62,189 nt of DNA, taken from the IMG/VR virus record IMGVR_UViG_3300042547_000074, positions 1 through 62,189 of that record; one strand, written 5' to 3'. The stretch is from a virus. How positions within the stretch are numbered: position 1 is the first letter of the stretch; each line of letters opens with the position of its first letter. Under the pieces are notes generated by a model. That model was not told where the DNA came from, did not search any database, and saw only the letters and a program-made list of their open reading frames with translations. Made by a program: the position numbers and the translations under genes. Below are positions 23,301 to 32,201 of this stretch, piece by piece.

Positions 23301-25178
23301 ATGGCTCTCGTTCTCGCAGATCGCGTAAAAGATACGACCACTACGACCGGCACTGGGTCAGTCACGCTTAGTGGCTCGCCTCCCGCTGGCTTTCAGTCGT
23401 TCGGCGCGGCTATCGGTAACGGCAATACCACCTACTACACCATCTCAGGTGGCAGTCAGTTTGAAGTCGGTATCGGCACATATAACAGCGCCGGTCCTAC
23501 GCTCAACCGCGATACGGTGCTCTCTTCGAGCAACAGCGGCAGCCTCGTCAACTTCTCGGCGGGCACTAAAGACGTCTTCGTCACCTACCCGGCTGAAAAG
23601 TCAGTCAATGAGGACGCGACTGGTAACGTCAACATCGACATCACCGGCAACGCAACGACGGCTACGCGGGCTACTAACCTAGCTGCTGGCGCTGCGGGCT
23701 CTGTCCCTTACCAGACGGCGGCTAACACCACGGCGTTCCTTGCATCGGCTTCTGGTGTCCTTGTTGGCGGTAACCCACCGACGTTCTCCACGACCCCGAC
23801 GCTTACAGGTACGAACTTCACTGCAATCCCTAACGCTGCGCTGAGCAATAGTTCGGTTACCATCGGCAGCACAGCCGTGGCCCTCGGCGCTACATCTACA
23901 ACTCTTGCTGGTCTGACCTCGGTTACGCTGACTCAAGACCCGACGCTGGCGCTGCAAGCGGCAACCAAGCAGTATGTAGATACAGTAGCCTCAACCGGTA
24001 TTCACTTCCACCAGCCGGTACGGGTCGAGTCACCGGCCAACCTGAACGCGACGTACAGCAACGGCACTGCCGGAGTTGGCGCTACCCTAACCAATGCTGG
24101 CACTCAAGCTGCGCTGGTTATTGATGGTGTGACGCTCAGTGTCGCTGACCGCGTTTTAATTTACCAGCAGACGACACAGACGCAGAACGGCATCTACGTT
24201 GTGACAAGCGTAGGTTCTGTCTCGACCAACTGGGTACTGACGCGCTCCAGTGACGCGGACACTTTTGTCAGCGCTAGCCCAGCCGGTTTGAGCGAAGGCT
24301 CGACCGTGTTTGTCCAACAAGGCACGACCGGCGCAGGTGGGACCTACACCTGCAACACTCCGGGTACGATTACGTTTGGCACGACAAACATCACGTTTGT
24401 TCAAATCTCTGACGCGCAGATTTACTCGGCTGGCACCGGCCTGACGCTCACTGGCACGCAGTTCAGCCTCACCTCACCTGTAGCTACGACGCTAGGCGGT
24501 ACAGGTCTGACGACGTTTACAGCGGCTAACCGCGCGCTCTTCTCGTCTGGTACCACGACACTGACGACTGGTACGCTCCCCGTTGCTGCTGGTGGTACGG
24601 GGCAGACGTCCTACACGGACGGCCAGTTACTGGTTGGGCGCACCTCAGATGGTGAGTTGGTCAAGGCCACCCTGACTGCCGGTACGAGCATCAGCGTCTC
24701 CAACGGCGCAGGGTCCATCACGGTTACCAACACCGCACCAGATCAGGTCGTCAGCCTCACTGGCGGCGGCACTACCGTTATCACGGGTAGCTACCCTAAC
24801 TTCAACATTACCTCCAACGACCAGTTTGTTGGCACGGTAACCAGCGTCGGTGGTACTGGCACGGTTAGTGGGATCACCCTTACAGGCACGGTCACTTCTA
24901 CGGGCAACCTTACCCTTGGCGGTACGCTGAGCGTTGACCTTGCTTCTGCAACGGTTACGGGCACTCTTCCGGTCGCCAACGGCGGCACGGGCGCTACAAC
25001 GTTTAGCACTGGCGCTGTTTTGGTGGGTAATGGCACCTCTGCGGTGTCATCTGTATCTCCCGGTACGGCCAGTAATGTGCTAACGTCGAACGGATCGGCG
25101 TGGGTGTCGCAAGCGCCACCTGCTGCTGGTGTAACTCAAGCACGAGCCACCGGTATTAACTTCATCTACGGGCTATAA
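23301..25178 (+). CDS. Tail fibre protein
   Basis: A 625-aa Gly/Thr/Ser-rich protein with fibre-like repeats (GTLPVAAGGTGQTS, GTLPVANGGTGAT). It has a central folded region with KQYVDTVASTGIHFHQPV and DADTFVSASPAG, a module widespread in fibres of aquatic phages. The last 60 residues are closely shared with the fibre at 32202-33650. Likely receptor binding. Confidence 0.85.
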   Translation: MALVLADRVKDTTTTTGTGSVTLSGSPPAGFQSFGAAIGNGNTTYYTISGGSQFEVGIGTYNSAGPTLNRDTVLSSSNSGSLVNFSAGTKDVFVTYPAEKSVNEDATGNVNIDITGNATTATRATNLAAGAAGSVPYQTAANTTAFLASASGVLVGGNPPTFSTTPTLTGTNFTAIPNAALSNSSVTIGSTAVALGATSTTLAGLTSVTLTQDPTLALQAATKQYVDTVASTGIHFHQPVRVESPANLNATYSNGTAGVGATLTNAGTQAALVIDGVTLSVADRVLIYQQTTQTQNGIYVVTSVGSVSTNWVLTRSSDADTFVSASPAGLSEGSTVFVQQGTTGAGGTYTCNTPGTITFGTTNITFVQISDAQIYSAGTGLTLTGTQFSLTSPVATTLGGTGLTTFTAANRALFSSGTTTLTTGTLPVAAGGTGQTSYTDGQLLVGRTSDGELVKATLTAGTSISVSNGAGSITVTNTAPDQVVSLTGGGTTVITGSYPNFNITSNDQFVGTVTSVGGTGTVSGITLTGTVTSTGNLTLGGTLSVDLASATVTGTLPVANGGTGATTFSTGAVLVGNGTSAVSSVSPGTASNVLTSNGSAWVSQAPPAAGVTQARATGINFIYGL

Positions 25179-25188
25179 GGACTGGACT

Positions 25189-25584
25189 ATGGCGGCTCCG
25201 AATATCCTCAGTCTTACGACTGCTACAGGCAAAACGACGTACTTTACGCCGTCAGGCACTACGGCTGTGGTCCTCCTCCAGAACGCTGCGTCAAGTGGTA
25301 AGGTCCTCAAGGTCAATTCGCTTGTCGCGGCTAACGTGGACGGCACGAACGCGGCAGACTGCACGGTGTCTTATTACACCAACGGCGGTGTTGCTCAGGG
25401 GTCAGCCCCCTCTGGCGGCACGGCCTTCCCGATTGCTTCGACCATCTCAGTCCCGGCTGACGCCTCGCTTATCATCATCGACAAGACCACGCAGATTTAC
25501 CTTGAGGAAAACACCTCCCTCGCGGTGACCGTGGGCACAGCCAGCGACATTACATTTGTGGTTAGCTACGAAGAACTTAGCTAA
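25189..25584 (+). CDS. Fibre-associated beta protein
   Basis: A 131-aa Ala/Thr-rich protein of alternating strands without a recognised motif, 10 bp after the fibre gene with an AAGGA-type SD. Probably a small fibre partner or tip protein. Confidence 0.65.
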   Translation: MAAPNILSLTTATGKTTYFTPSGTTAVVLLQNAASSGKVLKVNSLVAANVDGTNAADCTVSYYTNGGVAQGSAPSGGTAFPIASTISVPADASLIIIDKTTQIYLEENTSLAVTVGTASDITFVVSYEELS

Positions 25585-25595
25585 GGACGGCGTAG

Positions 25596-26909
25596 ATGCC
25601 ACTCAGCAAATTTCAGGGCGGCATCCTCGGCGTAGGGTTCAACCCGCTTCAGGCTCCGAACGCGCCGACGATTGGCACGGCTACGGGCGGTAACGCCTCC
25701 GCGACCGTGACGTTTACTGCGCCTGCGAACGTCGGCGGATCGGCGATCACCGGCTACACCGGGCGCAGCACCCCAGACAACGTCGCCGCGACTGCATCCG
25801 CGTCACCCCTGACGTTCTCCGGCCTGACCAATGGCACCAGCTACACGTTTAACGTCTTTGCCTTGAACAGCTACGGCCCCTCGCCTGTGAGCGGGGCGAG
25901 TAATAGTGTTACGCCTGTCGTGCCGCAGTACATCGCCGTGGCGCACACCACAACACCCTTTGTTACCGCCTACCCTTGGAGCGGCTCCGGCTTTGGCACT
26001 AAGTTTGCTGACCCTGCTACACTACCTACGGGAAACGGCCAAGACGTAGCTTTTACTTCTTCTGGCAATGCTGTTGCGGTGGCGCACGTTACCTCTCCGT
26101 TTATCACCGCCTACCCTTGGAGTGGCAGTGGCTTCGGCGCGAAGTTTGCCGATCCCGCCACACTGCCTGCTGGGACTAGCGTCGCGGTTGCGTTCAGCCC
26201 GTCTGGTAACGCCATTGCTGTTGGCCATCAAACGTCGCCTTTTATTTCTGCGTATCCGTGGTCCGGTTCCGGGTTCGGCACAAAGTTTACTAATCCGGCT
26301 ACGTTACCTACGAACGATGGTGAAGGCGTTGCTTTTAGCCCATCGGGGAACGCGCTTGCAGTAGCCCAAGGATCAACATCGCCGCGAGTTACAGTTTATT
26401 CTTGGAGCGGCTCAGGCTTTGGGACAAAGTTTACAGACCCCGGTACGCTGCCCTCAGGGCAGAGTTTTTCAGTAGCGTTCAGTCCAGCAGGAGATGCCAT
26501 CGCCGTAGCGCACAACGTGACACCTTTTGTCACGGCATACCCTTGGAGCGGCTCCGGTTTTGGTACAAAGTTTGCTGATCCGGCTACGTTGCCGACTGGC
26601 GTTGGCACGGGCGTAGCATTCAGCCCAGCAGGTAACGCTATCGCAGTGGCGCACAACACAACGCCCTTCATCTCAACCTACCCTTGGTCTGGCTCTGGCT
26701 TTGGCACTAAGTTTACTAACCCCGCTACACTGCCTACGGGCAATGGCCAAGACGTAGCCTTCACACCCGCTGGGGATGCCATAGCCGTGGCGCACAGCAC
26801 AACACCTTTTGTTACCGCCTACCCGTGGTCTGGCTCTGGCTTCGGTACTAAGTTCACCAATCCAGCTACTCTGCCAGCTAGCACTGGCAACGGCGTAGCG
26901 TTCATCTAA
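25596..26909 (+). CDS. FN3 plus seven-repeat beta-propeller candidate
   Basis: A 437-aa protein. Residues about 19-108 form a fibronectin III-like domain (GGSAITGYTGRST, LTNGTSYTFNVFALNSYG). From about 112 to the end there are seven repeats of about 46 aa, each with AVAHxTxPFxxAYPWSGSGFG, TKFxxPATLP and VAFxxxGNA. Seven such units match a seven-bladed propeller, a fold used for sugar or protein binding. It lies in the tail-fibre block, so host-surface recognition is likely. The repeats are also visible at DNA level. Confidence 0.85.
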   Translation: MPLSKFQGGILGVGFNPLQAPNAPTIGTATGGNASATVTFTAPANVGGSAITGYTGRSTPDNVAATASASPLTFSGLTNGTSYTFNVFALNSYGPSPVSGASNSVTPVVPQYIAVAHTTTPFVTAYPWSGSGFGTKFADPATLPTGNGQDVAFTSSGNAVAVAHVTSPFITAYPWSGSGFGAKFADPATLPAGTSVAVAFSPSGNAIAVGHQTSPFISAYPWSGSGFGTKFTNPATLPTNDGEGVAFSPSGNALAVAQGSTSPRVTVYSWSGSGFGTKFTDPGTLPSGQSFSVAFSPAGDAIAVAHNVTPFVTAYPWSGSGFGTKFADPATLPTGVGTGVAFSPAGNAIAVAHNTTPFISTYPWSGSGFGTKFTNPATLPTGNGQDVAFTPAGDAIAVAHSTTPFVTAYPWSGSGFGTKFTNPATLPASTGNGVAFI

Positions 26910-26922
26910 TGGAGCACAACGC

Positions 26923-27174
26923 ATGATCGACCTCAACGAAGAACGCATCAAAATCCTCACTGACGCCTACGAGCACCGTCAGCGTGAGGTCATGCATCAC
27001 CAGATCAACATCAACAACTATCAGTTGGCGCTGGCGGAGATCGCCGAGAAGCACCCCGAAGACGAGGCCATGGCGGAGTTCGCTAACCGCCTGCGCGACC
27101 TCCTTGCAAGCTCAATCATCGAGCAGGCGAAGGAGATCATCATGCGCGACGTGATGGCAAAGCAACTGGCATGA
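26923..27174 (+). CDS. Coiled-coil protein, possible fibre chaperone
   Basis: An 83-aa charged, fully helical protein between two fibre genes, beginning MIDLNEERIKILTDAYEHR. SD TGGAGC. Small helical proteins here are often fibre assembly factors, but no motif proves it. Confidence 0.6.
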   Translation: MIDLNEERIKILTDAYEHRQREVMHHQININNYQLALAEIAEKHPEDEAMAEFANRLRDLLASSIIEQAKEIIMRDVMAKQLA

Positions 27175-27205
27175 CCATGCGCTCCTTCCACACAGGTAAC
27201 CTCTA

Positions 27206-28114
27206 ATGCCAAATTACAGCGGGAGATGGAACCTCGTCCAACAGCTTCAGGCCGTCGCGGCTGGGAATTGGCCTATATTTGAGTGTTTAGTTGTAGCTGG
27301 CGGCGGCGCTGGCGGCTCTGGTAGCACGGGTGCTGATGGTGGTGGTGGTGGCGCTGGTGGTTTACGCAGCGAAGCTAATTTCCCTCTCACTCGCGGATTA
27401 GCTTATACTGTTACCGTAGGAGCAGGCGGCGCTCGCGTTGCAACGGCGGCGGCGGCAGGCAATTCGGGGTCTAATAGCGTATTTAACGCGATAACCGCTG
27501 CGGGCGGCGGCGGCGGTGGAGCAGGCAGCACTCCTGCGGGCGCTAACGGAGGCTCAGGCGGCGGCGGGACTGGTACGCCACCACCCGGTGTAGCCGGCAT
27601 TGGCAACACCCCTTCTACATCTCCCGCTCAGGGTACTAATGGGGGGGATGGCACCGGAGGGCCAAATTATTCCGGCGGCGGCGGCGGTGGCGCGGGTTCT
27701 GCGGGGGGTGTTCCAACTACCAACCGCCTTGACAACGGTACTGGCGGCGATGGTGTCCAAAGCTCAGTTACTGGCTCAGCAGTCTTTTATGCGGGCGGTG
27801 GCGGTGGAGGATGGGCGTTTGGCGTAGCTAGCACGGTTTACCAGTATAACCCCGGCGGCCAAGGTGGGGGTGGCAATGGCGTCGGAGGCACGGGCGCTAG
27901 TGGGGTTAACGGTGTTGATGGCACTGCAAACCGTGGCGGCGGTGGTGGTGGTGGCGGTAACTACAATAACAGCTTTGGCGGCAATGGCGGTTCAGGAGTT
28001 GTCATTATTTCTTCAGCCCTAGTAGCGGCTTCAACAACTGGCTCACCAACGGTTACCACAATTGGCGGGCGTACAATCTACACCTTTACGAGCAGTGGCT
28101 CGATTACATTCTGA
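27206..28114 (+). CDS. Glycine-rich tail tip/fibre protein
   Basis: A 302-aa protein. After a short N-terminus (MPNYSGRWNL) most of the chain is Gly-rich sandwich repeats (AGGGAGGSG, GGGGAGGLRSE) with a YTVTVGAGGA strand, typical of the glycine-rich domain found in phage receptor-binding tips. The C-terminal VVIISSALVA strand closes the domain. Long GGC/GGT runs give local repeats at DNA level. Confidence 0.8.
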   Translation: MPNYSGRWNLVQQLQAVAAGNWPIFECLVVAGGGAGGSGSTGADGGGGGAGGLRSEANFPLTRGLAYTVTVGAGGARVATAAAAGNSGSNSVFNAITAAGGGGGGAGSTPAGANGGSGGGGTGTPPPGVAGIGNTPSTSPAQGTNGGDGTGGPNYSGGGGGGAGSAGGVPTTNRLDNGTGGDGVQSSVTGSAVFYAGGGGGGWAFGVASTVYQYNPGGQGGGGNGVGGTGASGVNGVDGTANRGGGGGGGGNYNNSFGGNGGSGVVIISSALVAASTTGSPTVTTIGGRTIYTFTSSGSITF

Positions 28115-28122
28115 GGTAGGGT

Positions 28123-28419
28123 ATGGCGCACTTTGCAAAAGTTGAAGATGGCATTGTCACTCAGGTCATTGTGGCTGAACAGGACGTAATTGACAGCGGC
28201 TTGTTTGGCGACCCAGCTTCTTGGGTCCAGACTTCCTACAATACCCACAACGGCGAGCATCCTGAAGGCCGTCCGCTGCGCGTGAACTACGCTGGGATTG
28301 GCTACACATACGACGCAGAGCGCGATGCCTTTATTCCGCCCAGCCCCGGAAAGGGCTATGCGTTTAACGAGGTAACGTGTAATTGGGATGCTCCTCTTGA
28401 AGAGGCAGACGCGCAGTGA
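28123..28419 (+). CDS. Conserved tail-region protein (98 aa)
   Basis: MAHFAKVEDGIVTQVIVAE, then WVQTSYNTHNGEHPEG and RVNYAGIGYTYDAERDAFI. This layout recurs next to tail fibre genes of cyanophages and relatives with no known function. It overlaps the next gene by 4 (GTGA). Confident as a gene, unassigned in role. Confidence 0.8.
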   Translation: MAHFAKVEDGIVTQVIVAEQDVIDSGLFGDPASWVQTSYNTHNGEHPEGRPLRVNYAGIGYTYDAERDAFIPPSPGKGYAFNEVTCNWDAPLEEADAQ

Positions 28420-30419
28420 GCAATAACTTCCCCGGTGGCCTCATCAGAAAAACACCCGTCACGCCCGCTGGCCCGTTCCAGAGCGGCGCGGCTCCCGGCA
28501 TGTGGACGCTTGCCGAGGCCAGCTTCTGGACGAAGCAGGGGCTGTGGCCGATTGCGGGGAACATCCAGCCCGTAGTCGAGGACGTGTTTTCAACGTGGCT
28601 TTACACGGGCAACGGCAGCACACAGACCATCACCAACGGCATCAACCTGTCCGGTCAGGGCGGGATGGTTTGGCTAAAAACACGGTCAGTTGTTGACAGC
28701 AGTCAGGTATACGACACAGTTCGTGGGGCCACGAAGAACCTAAGTACAGCCAATACTAATGCTCAGGCTGACTACACGACCGCCTTAACATCTTTCACTT
28801 CTAGCGGGTTCACTCTTGGTGCTGGTTTTAGCGCAAATACAAACAACGTTACCTACGCCTCATGGACATTCCGCGAAGCGCCCAATTTCTTCGACGTGGT
28901 GACGTATACGGGGACGGGTGCTAACCGCACCATCGCGCACAATCTTGGCGTGGCTCCGGGCATGATCCTCGTCAAACGCACTGACGCTTCTGCTGACTGG
29001 CAGGTCTATCACCGCAGCAACGCCAACACGCAGTATATGGTGCTGAACAGCACGGCTGCGGTAGCCACTGGCGCGACACGCTGGAACAGCACAACACCGA
29101 CCGCGACTGAGTTTAGTGTCGGCACTGACGCGACCGTCAACGCCTCTGGCGGCACCTACGTCGCCTACCTCTTCGCCCACGTCACCGCGTCGGACGGGTT
29201 CATTCAGTGCGGGTCGTTTACGACTGACGGGAGCGGTAATGCCACCGTGACGCTGGGTTGGGAACCGCAGTGGTTGACTCTAAAATCGTCAAGCAACACC
29301 CAAAACTGGTTCACTTTAGACCAGATGCGTGGCTTTGGCGTCGGAAACACAACATCTTGGCCATTTCTTTCTCCGAACCTTAGTGCGGCAGAAGACACAA
29401 ATTCAGGGTGGGGCAGCACGGCGACCGGATTCACAATGTCTGGGTTCTTGCCAAGTGCCACCTACATCTACGTCGCCATCCGTCGCGGCCCGATGCGTAC
29501 CCCGACGCTGGGGACGAGTGTGTTTTCGCCTGTCCCAGTTAATCTGTCGGGGAATCCTGCGATCCAGATAGTTACTGGATTCCCGATTGATATGTTTATA
29601 TACAAGCAAATCACTAGTACTCAATCGAACTTTGTTTTTGACCGCTTGCGCGGGGGCAATCTTCGCTTGTTTACAAATACGACAGATAGTGAAACAAGCG
29701 GATTAATTACTTCGTATTACAACTTCGGTTTTGATTATAACGACAGGGTTGTTAACAAGAACCCTGGGCTTACTGATCCTTCTTATATTGCTTGGCTCTT
29801 CCGCCGCGCCCCCGGCTTCTTCGATGAGGTTTGCTATACACCGGCTGCGGTGACTGGAACCGCTGTGAAACACAATCTCGGCGTTGTTCCTGAGTTGGTT
29901 ATCTCGAAATCCCGCACAGCGGGAACGGGGCCTTGGCTTGTCGCGCCTATTGTTTATGGCAATGGACAAAGGATGAGATTGAACACCGCAGATGCGAGCG
30001 CAATTCAATTTAATACTGGCTACCCTGCCACATCGACTGAAATATACGAAAACGCTCAGGTAGGAAATTTTCCTGCGGCCCCTTGGGTTGCCTACCTCTT
30101 CGCCAGCGCCCCCGGCGTGAGCAAGGTCGGCACTTACACAGGCAACGGCAGTAGCCAGACGATCAACTGCGCGTTCACAACGGGCGCACGGTTCGTGCTT
30201 ATCAAGCGCACGGACAGCACGGGCGATTGGTATGTCTGGGATAGCGCACGCGGTATCGTCGCCGGCAACGACCCGTATCTGGCGCTGAACACAACGGCGG
30301 CGGAAGTGACAAGCAACGACAGCGTCGATACGGACAACACCGGCTTCATCGTCAATCAGGTCGCGGCGTCCAACATCAACGTCAACGCCGCCACCTACAT
30401 CTTCTTGGCCATCGCGTAA
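28416..30419 (+). CDS. Large tail fibre with repeated DUF7483-like domains
   Basis: A 667-aa protein, GTG start. At least three copies of a roughly 180-aa lectin-like unit can be followed by the phrases YTGNGSTQTI, FREAPNFFDVVTYTGTG, HNLGVAPGMILVKRTD and YVAYLFA, repeated later as FRRAPGFFDEVCYT, HNLGVVPELVISKSR and TYTGNGSSQTI. Such repeats are called DUF7483 in cyanophage fibres. Probable receptor-binding fibre. Confidence 0.85.
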   Translation: MSNNFPGGLIRKTPVTPAGPFQSGAAPGMWTLAEASFWTKQGLWPIAGNIQPVVEDVFSTWLYTGNGSTQTITNGINLSGQGGMVWLKTRSVVDSSQVYDTVRGATKNLSTANTNAQADYTTALTSFTSSGFTLGAGFSANTNNVTYASWTFREAPNFFDVVTYTGTGANRTIAHNLGVAPGMILVKRTDASADWQVYHRSNANTQYMVLNSTAAVATGATRWNSTTPTATEFSVGTDATVNASGGTYVAYLFAHVTASDGFIQCGSFTTDGSGNATVTLGWEPQWLTLKSSSNTQNWFTLDQMRGFGVGNTTSWPFLSPNLSAAEDTNSGWGSTATGFTMSGFLPSATYIYVAIRRGPMRTPTLGTSVFSPVPVNLSGNPAIQIVTGFPIDMFIYKQITSTQSNFVFDRLRGGNLRLFTNTTDSETSGLITSYYNFGFDYNDRVVNKNPGLTDPSYIAWLFRRAPGFFDEVCYTPAAVTGTAVKHNLGVVPELVISKSRTAGTGPWLVAPIVYGNGQRMRLNTADASAIQFNTGYPATSTEIYENAQVGNFPAAPWVAYLFASAPGVSKVGTYTGNGSSQTINCAFTTGARFVLIKRTDSTGDWYVWDSARGIVAGNDPYLALNTTAAEVTSNDSVDTDNTGFIVNQVAASNINVNAATYIFLAIA

Positions 30420-30430
30420 GGAGGACCGGC

Positions 30431-30913
30431 ATGACCGAACCGCCATGGCTTACTGAGGCCCGCAAGCATATTGGGCTACGGGAGATTCCCGGTAAGCGTC
30501 ACAACCCTACGGTTGTGAACTGGGGTATTTCGCTTGGTGCTTGGTGGAAGGATGACGAGACGCCGTGGTGCGGAACCTTTGTCGCACACTGCCTTCGTTC
30601 TGCGGGACAGCCCGTACCTGCTGAGTGGTATCGTGCGCGGGCGTGGGGAGACTATGGTTCTTTGCTACGCCCCTCTCGGCTTGCACCCGGTGCCATCCTT
30701 GTCTTCTCGCGTGGAGGTAGCGGCCACGTAGGGTTTTACCTTGGCGAAGACCCGTTGTATTATCATATCCTCGGCGGCAATCAGCGGAACAGCGTAAACG
30801 CCATGCTGTTGGAAAAGCCGAGGTGTATTGCTACGCGTTGGCCACGAGGTGTCCCCGTGTACGGTGGCCCAGTACAGTTAAGCGGGGGCGTTGTTTCTAC
30901 CAACGAAGCATAG
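30431..30913 (+). CDS. Endolysin, NlpC/P60-CHAP-type peptidase (TIGR02594-like)
   Basis: A 160-aa cysteine peptidase. The catalytic Cys is in ETPWCGTFVAHCLRSAG (about residue 47), His in GSGHVGFYLGED (about 96) and a polar residue in LGGNQRNSV. The N-terminal IGLREIPGKRHNP phrase matches the TIGR02594 family of phage and bacterial wall hydrolases. No signal peptide, so it needs the holin encoded next. First gene of the lysis cassette. Confidence 0.88.
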   Translation: MTEPPWLTEARKHIGLREIPGKRHNPTVVNWGISLGAWWKDDETPWCGTFVAHCLRSAGQPVPAEWYRARAWGDYGSLLRPSRLAPGAILVFSRGGSGHVGFYLGEDPLYYHILGGNQRNSVNAMLLEKPRCIATRWPRGVPVYGGPVQLSGGVVSTNEA

Positions 30914-30921
30914 GAGACTAT

Positions 30922-31086
30922 ATGATTGATTTCGTTCTGAATCGCTTGCGTGAGCCAAGCACCTACGCCGGCTTCGCCGGTCTGGCTGCCGCTGTCGGCA
31001 TTGCTGAACCCCTGTATCAGGCCATTGCCGCTGTGGTTATGGCTGTTGCCGGGTTGGCTGCTATCTTCTTGTCCGAGAAGAAATAA
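30922..31086 (+). CDS. Holin-like protein, two membrane segments
   Basis: A 54-aa protein starting at 30922 after GGAGA. The short N-terminal helix MIDFVLNRLREPSTYAGF is followed by hydrophobic segments (about 18-34 and 36-50) and ends SEKK. Its place between endolysin and spannins and its size fit a class II-type holin. An upstream in-frame Met at 30823 lies inside the endolysin gene and is rejected. Confidence 0.75.
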   Translation: MIDFVLNRLREPSTYAGFAGLAAAVGIAEPLYQAIAAVVMAVAGLAAIFLSEKK

Positions 31087-31087
31087 A

Positions 31088-31306
31088 GTGAAGCTCCTTA
31101 CGTCCCTGCTCAGCGTATTTGCCGCCATACTTACATGGTGGAAACAGCGGGCGCTCATTGAGCAGGGGCGTAAGGAAGCTGCATTGGACGCCGTCAAGGA
31201 GGTCGAATCCCGTGTCGAGAAAGCTGAAGTTGCTGTGGCTACTCCCGATCCTGTGCGCAACAAGCGCCTGCGTGACCGGTTCGACCGCGCCGCTGGTAAT
31301 CAGTGA
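31088..31306 (+). CDS. Inner-membrane spannin (Rz-like)
   Basis: A 72-aa protein, GTG start 1 bp after the holin stop. Residues 1-20 (MKLLTSLLSVFAAILTWW) are a signal-anchor, then a charged coiled coil (KEAALDAVKEVESRVEKAE) and a short polar end. This is the usual i-spannin shape. It links the inner membrane to the lipoprotein encoded by the overlapping next frame. Confidence 0.75.
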   Translation: MKLLTSLLSVFAAILTWWKQRALIEQGRKEAALDAVKEVESRVEKAEVAVATPDPVRNKRLRDRFDRAAGNQ

Positions 31307-31442
31307 TTACTGCCGTATAGCCAAACCTATTGGCTATGATTCCGCTAGGGATAGCGCAGCGACCATAAAAGATATAGAAGAGCACAACTCTAAGTGGGTA
31401 TGCCTCTGCGAGGATGACTGCCCTGAAGGAATCCGGCGGTAG
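31212..31442 (+). CDS. Outer-membrane spannin lipoprotein (Rz1-like), overlapping Rz
   Basis: A 76-aa frame starting GTG 31212 inside the Rz-like gene in another frame. Signal peptide MSRKLKLLWLLPILCATSAC with a lipobox-like TSAC, giving a mature chain from Cys20 (CVTGSTAPLVISDYC). The EHNSKWVCLCEDDCP end matches Rz1-like proteins of many phages. It overlaps Rz for 95 bp and extends 136 bp beyond. Confidence 0.8.
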   Translation: MSRKLKLLWLLPILCATSACVTGSTAPLVISDYCRIAKPIGYDSARDSAATIKDIEEHNSKWVCLCEDDCPEGIRR

Positions 31443-32192
31443 ATGTTCGGCATTACACCCTTTGCTGCGGCACCGTTCGCCTCGCTTGGCACCGTAAACG
31501 CGGATGTCACTGTAACGGGTGTGAGCGGCAGCGGCTTCATTGGTACCGTTATTGCCGGTGTCATTGTCGTTGTTAGCCCCACAGGGGTGTCTGGCACAGG
31601 GCAGGTTGGTACTGCACAAGTTTCTGCTGCGGCTAATGTCGAAGTCACAGGCGTCCAAGGTACAGGCCAAATTGGCACAGTGCAGCCTACGTCGGCAGTC
31701 CGAGTAACCGGTGTCTCGGGTTCGGGCCAAGTCGGTAATGTCGTTGTCGATGCTGACGCTGCGGTCATTGAAGACGGTGTTGCGGGTACCGGCCAAATTG
31801 GTACGGTTCAAGTCCAAGCTAAGGCTACCGTAGTACTCCAAGGTGCGCAGGCCACCGGGCAGGTTGGTCAGGCTGATGCAGTTGCTGCTTCCGTGGTTGT
31901 TGAAGATGGCACTGCCGGCCTCGGCTTGCTGGGCACTCCGGTTATTACGGGTGATGCTAATATCCAGCCCACGGGCGTACAAGGCGCAGGACAAATCGGT
32001 GCCGTCAACGTACAGTCTGGTTACCGCGTCAATGGCATCCAAGCGACTGGTTCGGTAGGCAACGTAATTGTACAGATCAACAAAGCCGTAACCGTTACCG
32101 GAGTATCTGCAACTGGACGCGTGCAGACGGCGCTTGTTTGGGGTATTATCAACGACGCGCAGGACCCCAACTGGCAAGTTATACCGACGTAA
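31443..32192 (+). CDS. Repeat protein in tail module
   Basis: A 249-aa Val/Gly/Thr-rich protein built of about ten 20-24 residue repeats around the phrase VTGVSGSGQVGTV. Such repeats suggest a beta-solenoid or stacked strands. The end (WGIINDAQDPNWQVI) resembles a common C-terminal tag of aquatic phage tail proteins. Starts immediately after the spannin stop. Probably virion surface. Confidence 0.75.
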   Translation: MFGITPFAAAPFASLGTVNADVTVTGVSGSGFIGTVIAGVIVVVSPTGVSGTGQVGTAQVSAAANVEVTGVQGTGQIGTVQPTSAVRVTGVSGSGQVGNVVVDADAAVIEDGVAGTGQIGTVQVQAKATVVLQGAQATGQVGQADAVAASVVVEDGTAGLGLLGTPVITGDANIQPTGVQGAGQIGAVNVQSGYRVNGIQATGSVGNVIVQINKAVTVTGVSATGRVQTALVWGIINDAQDPNWQVIPT

Positions 32193-32201
32193 GGACGCAA
32201 C

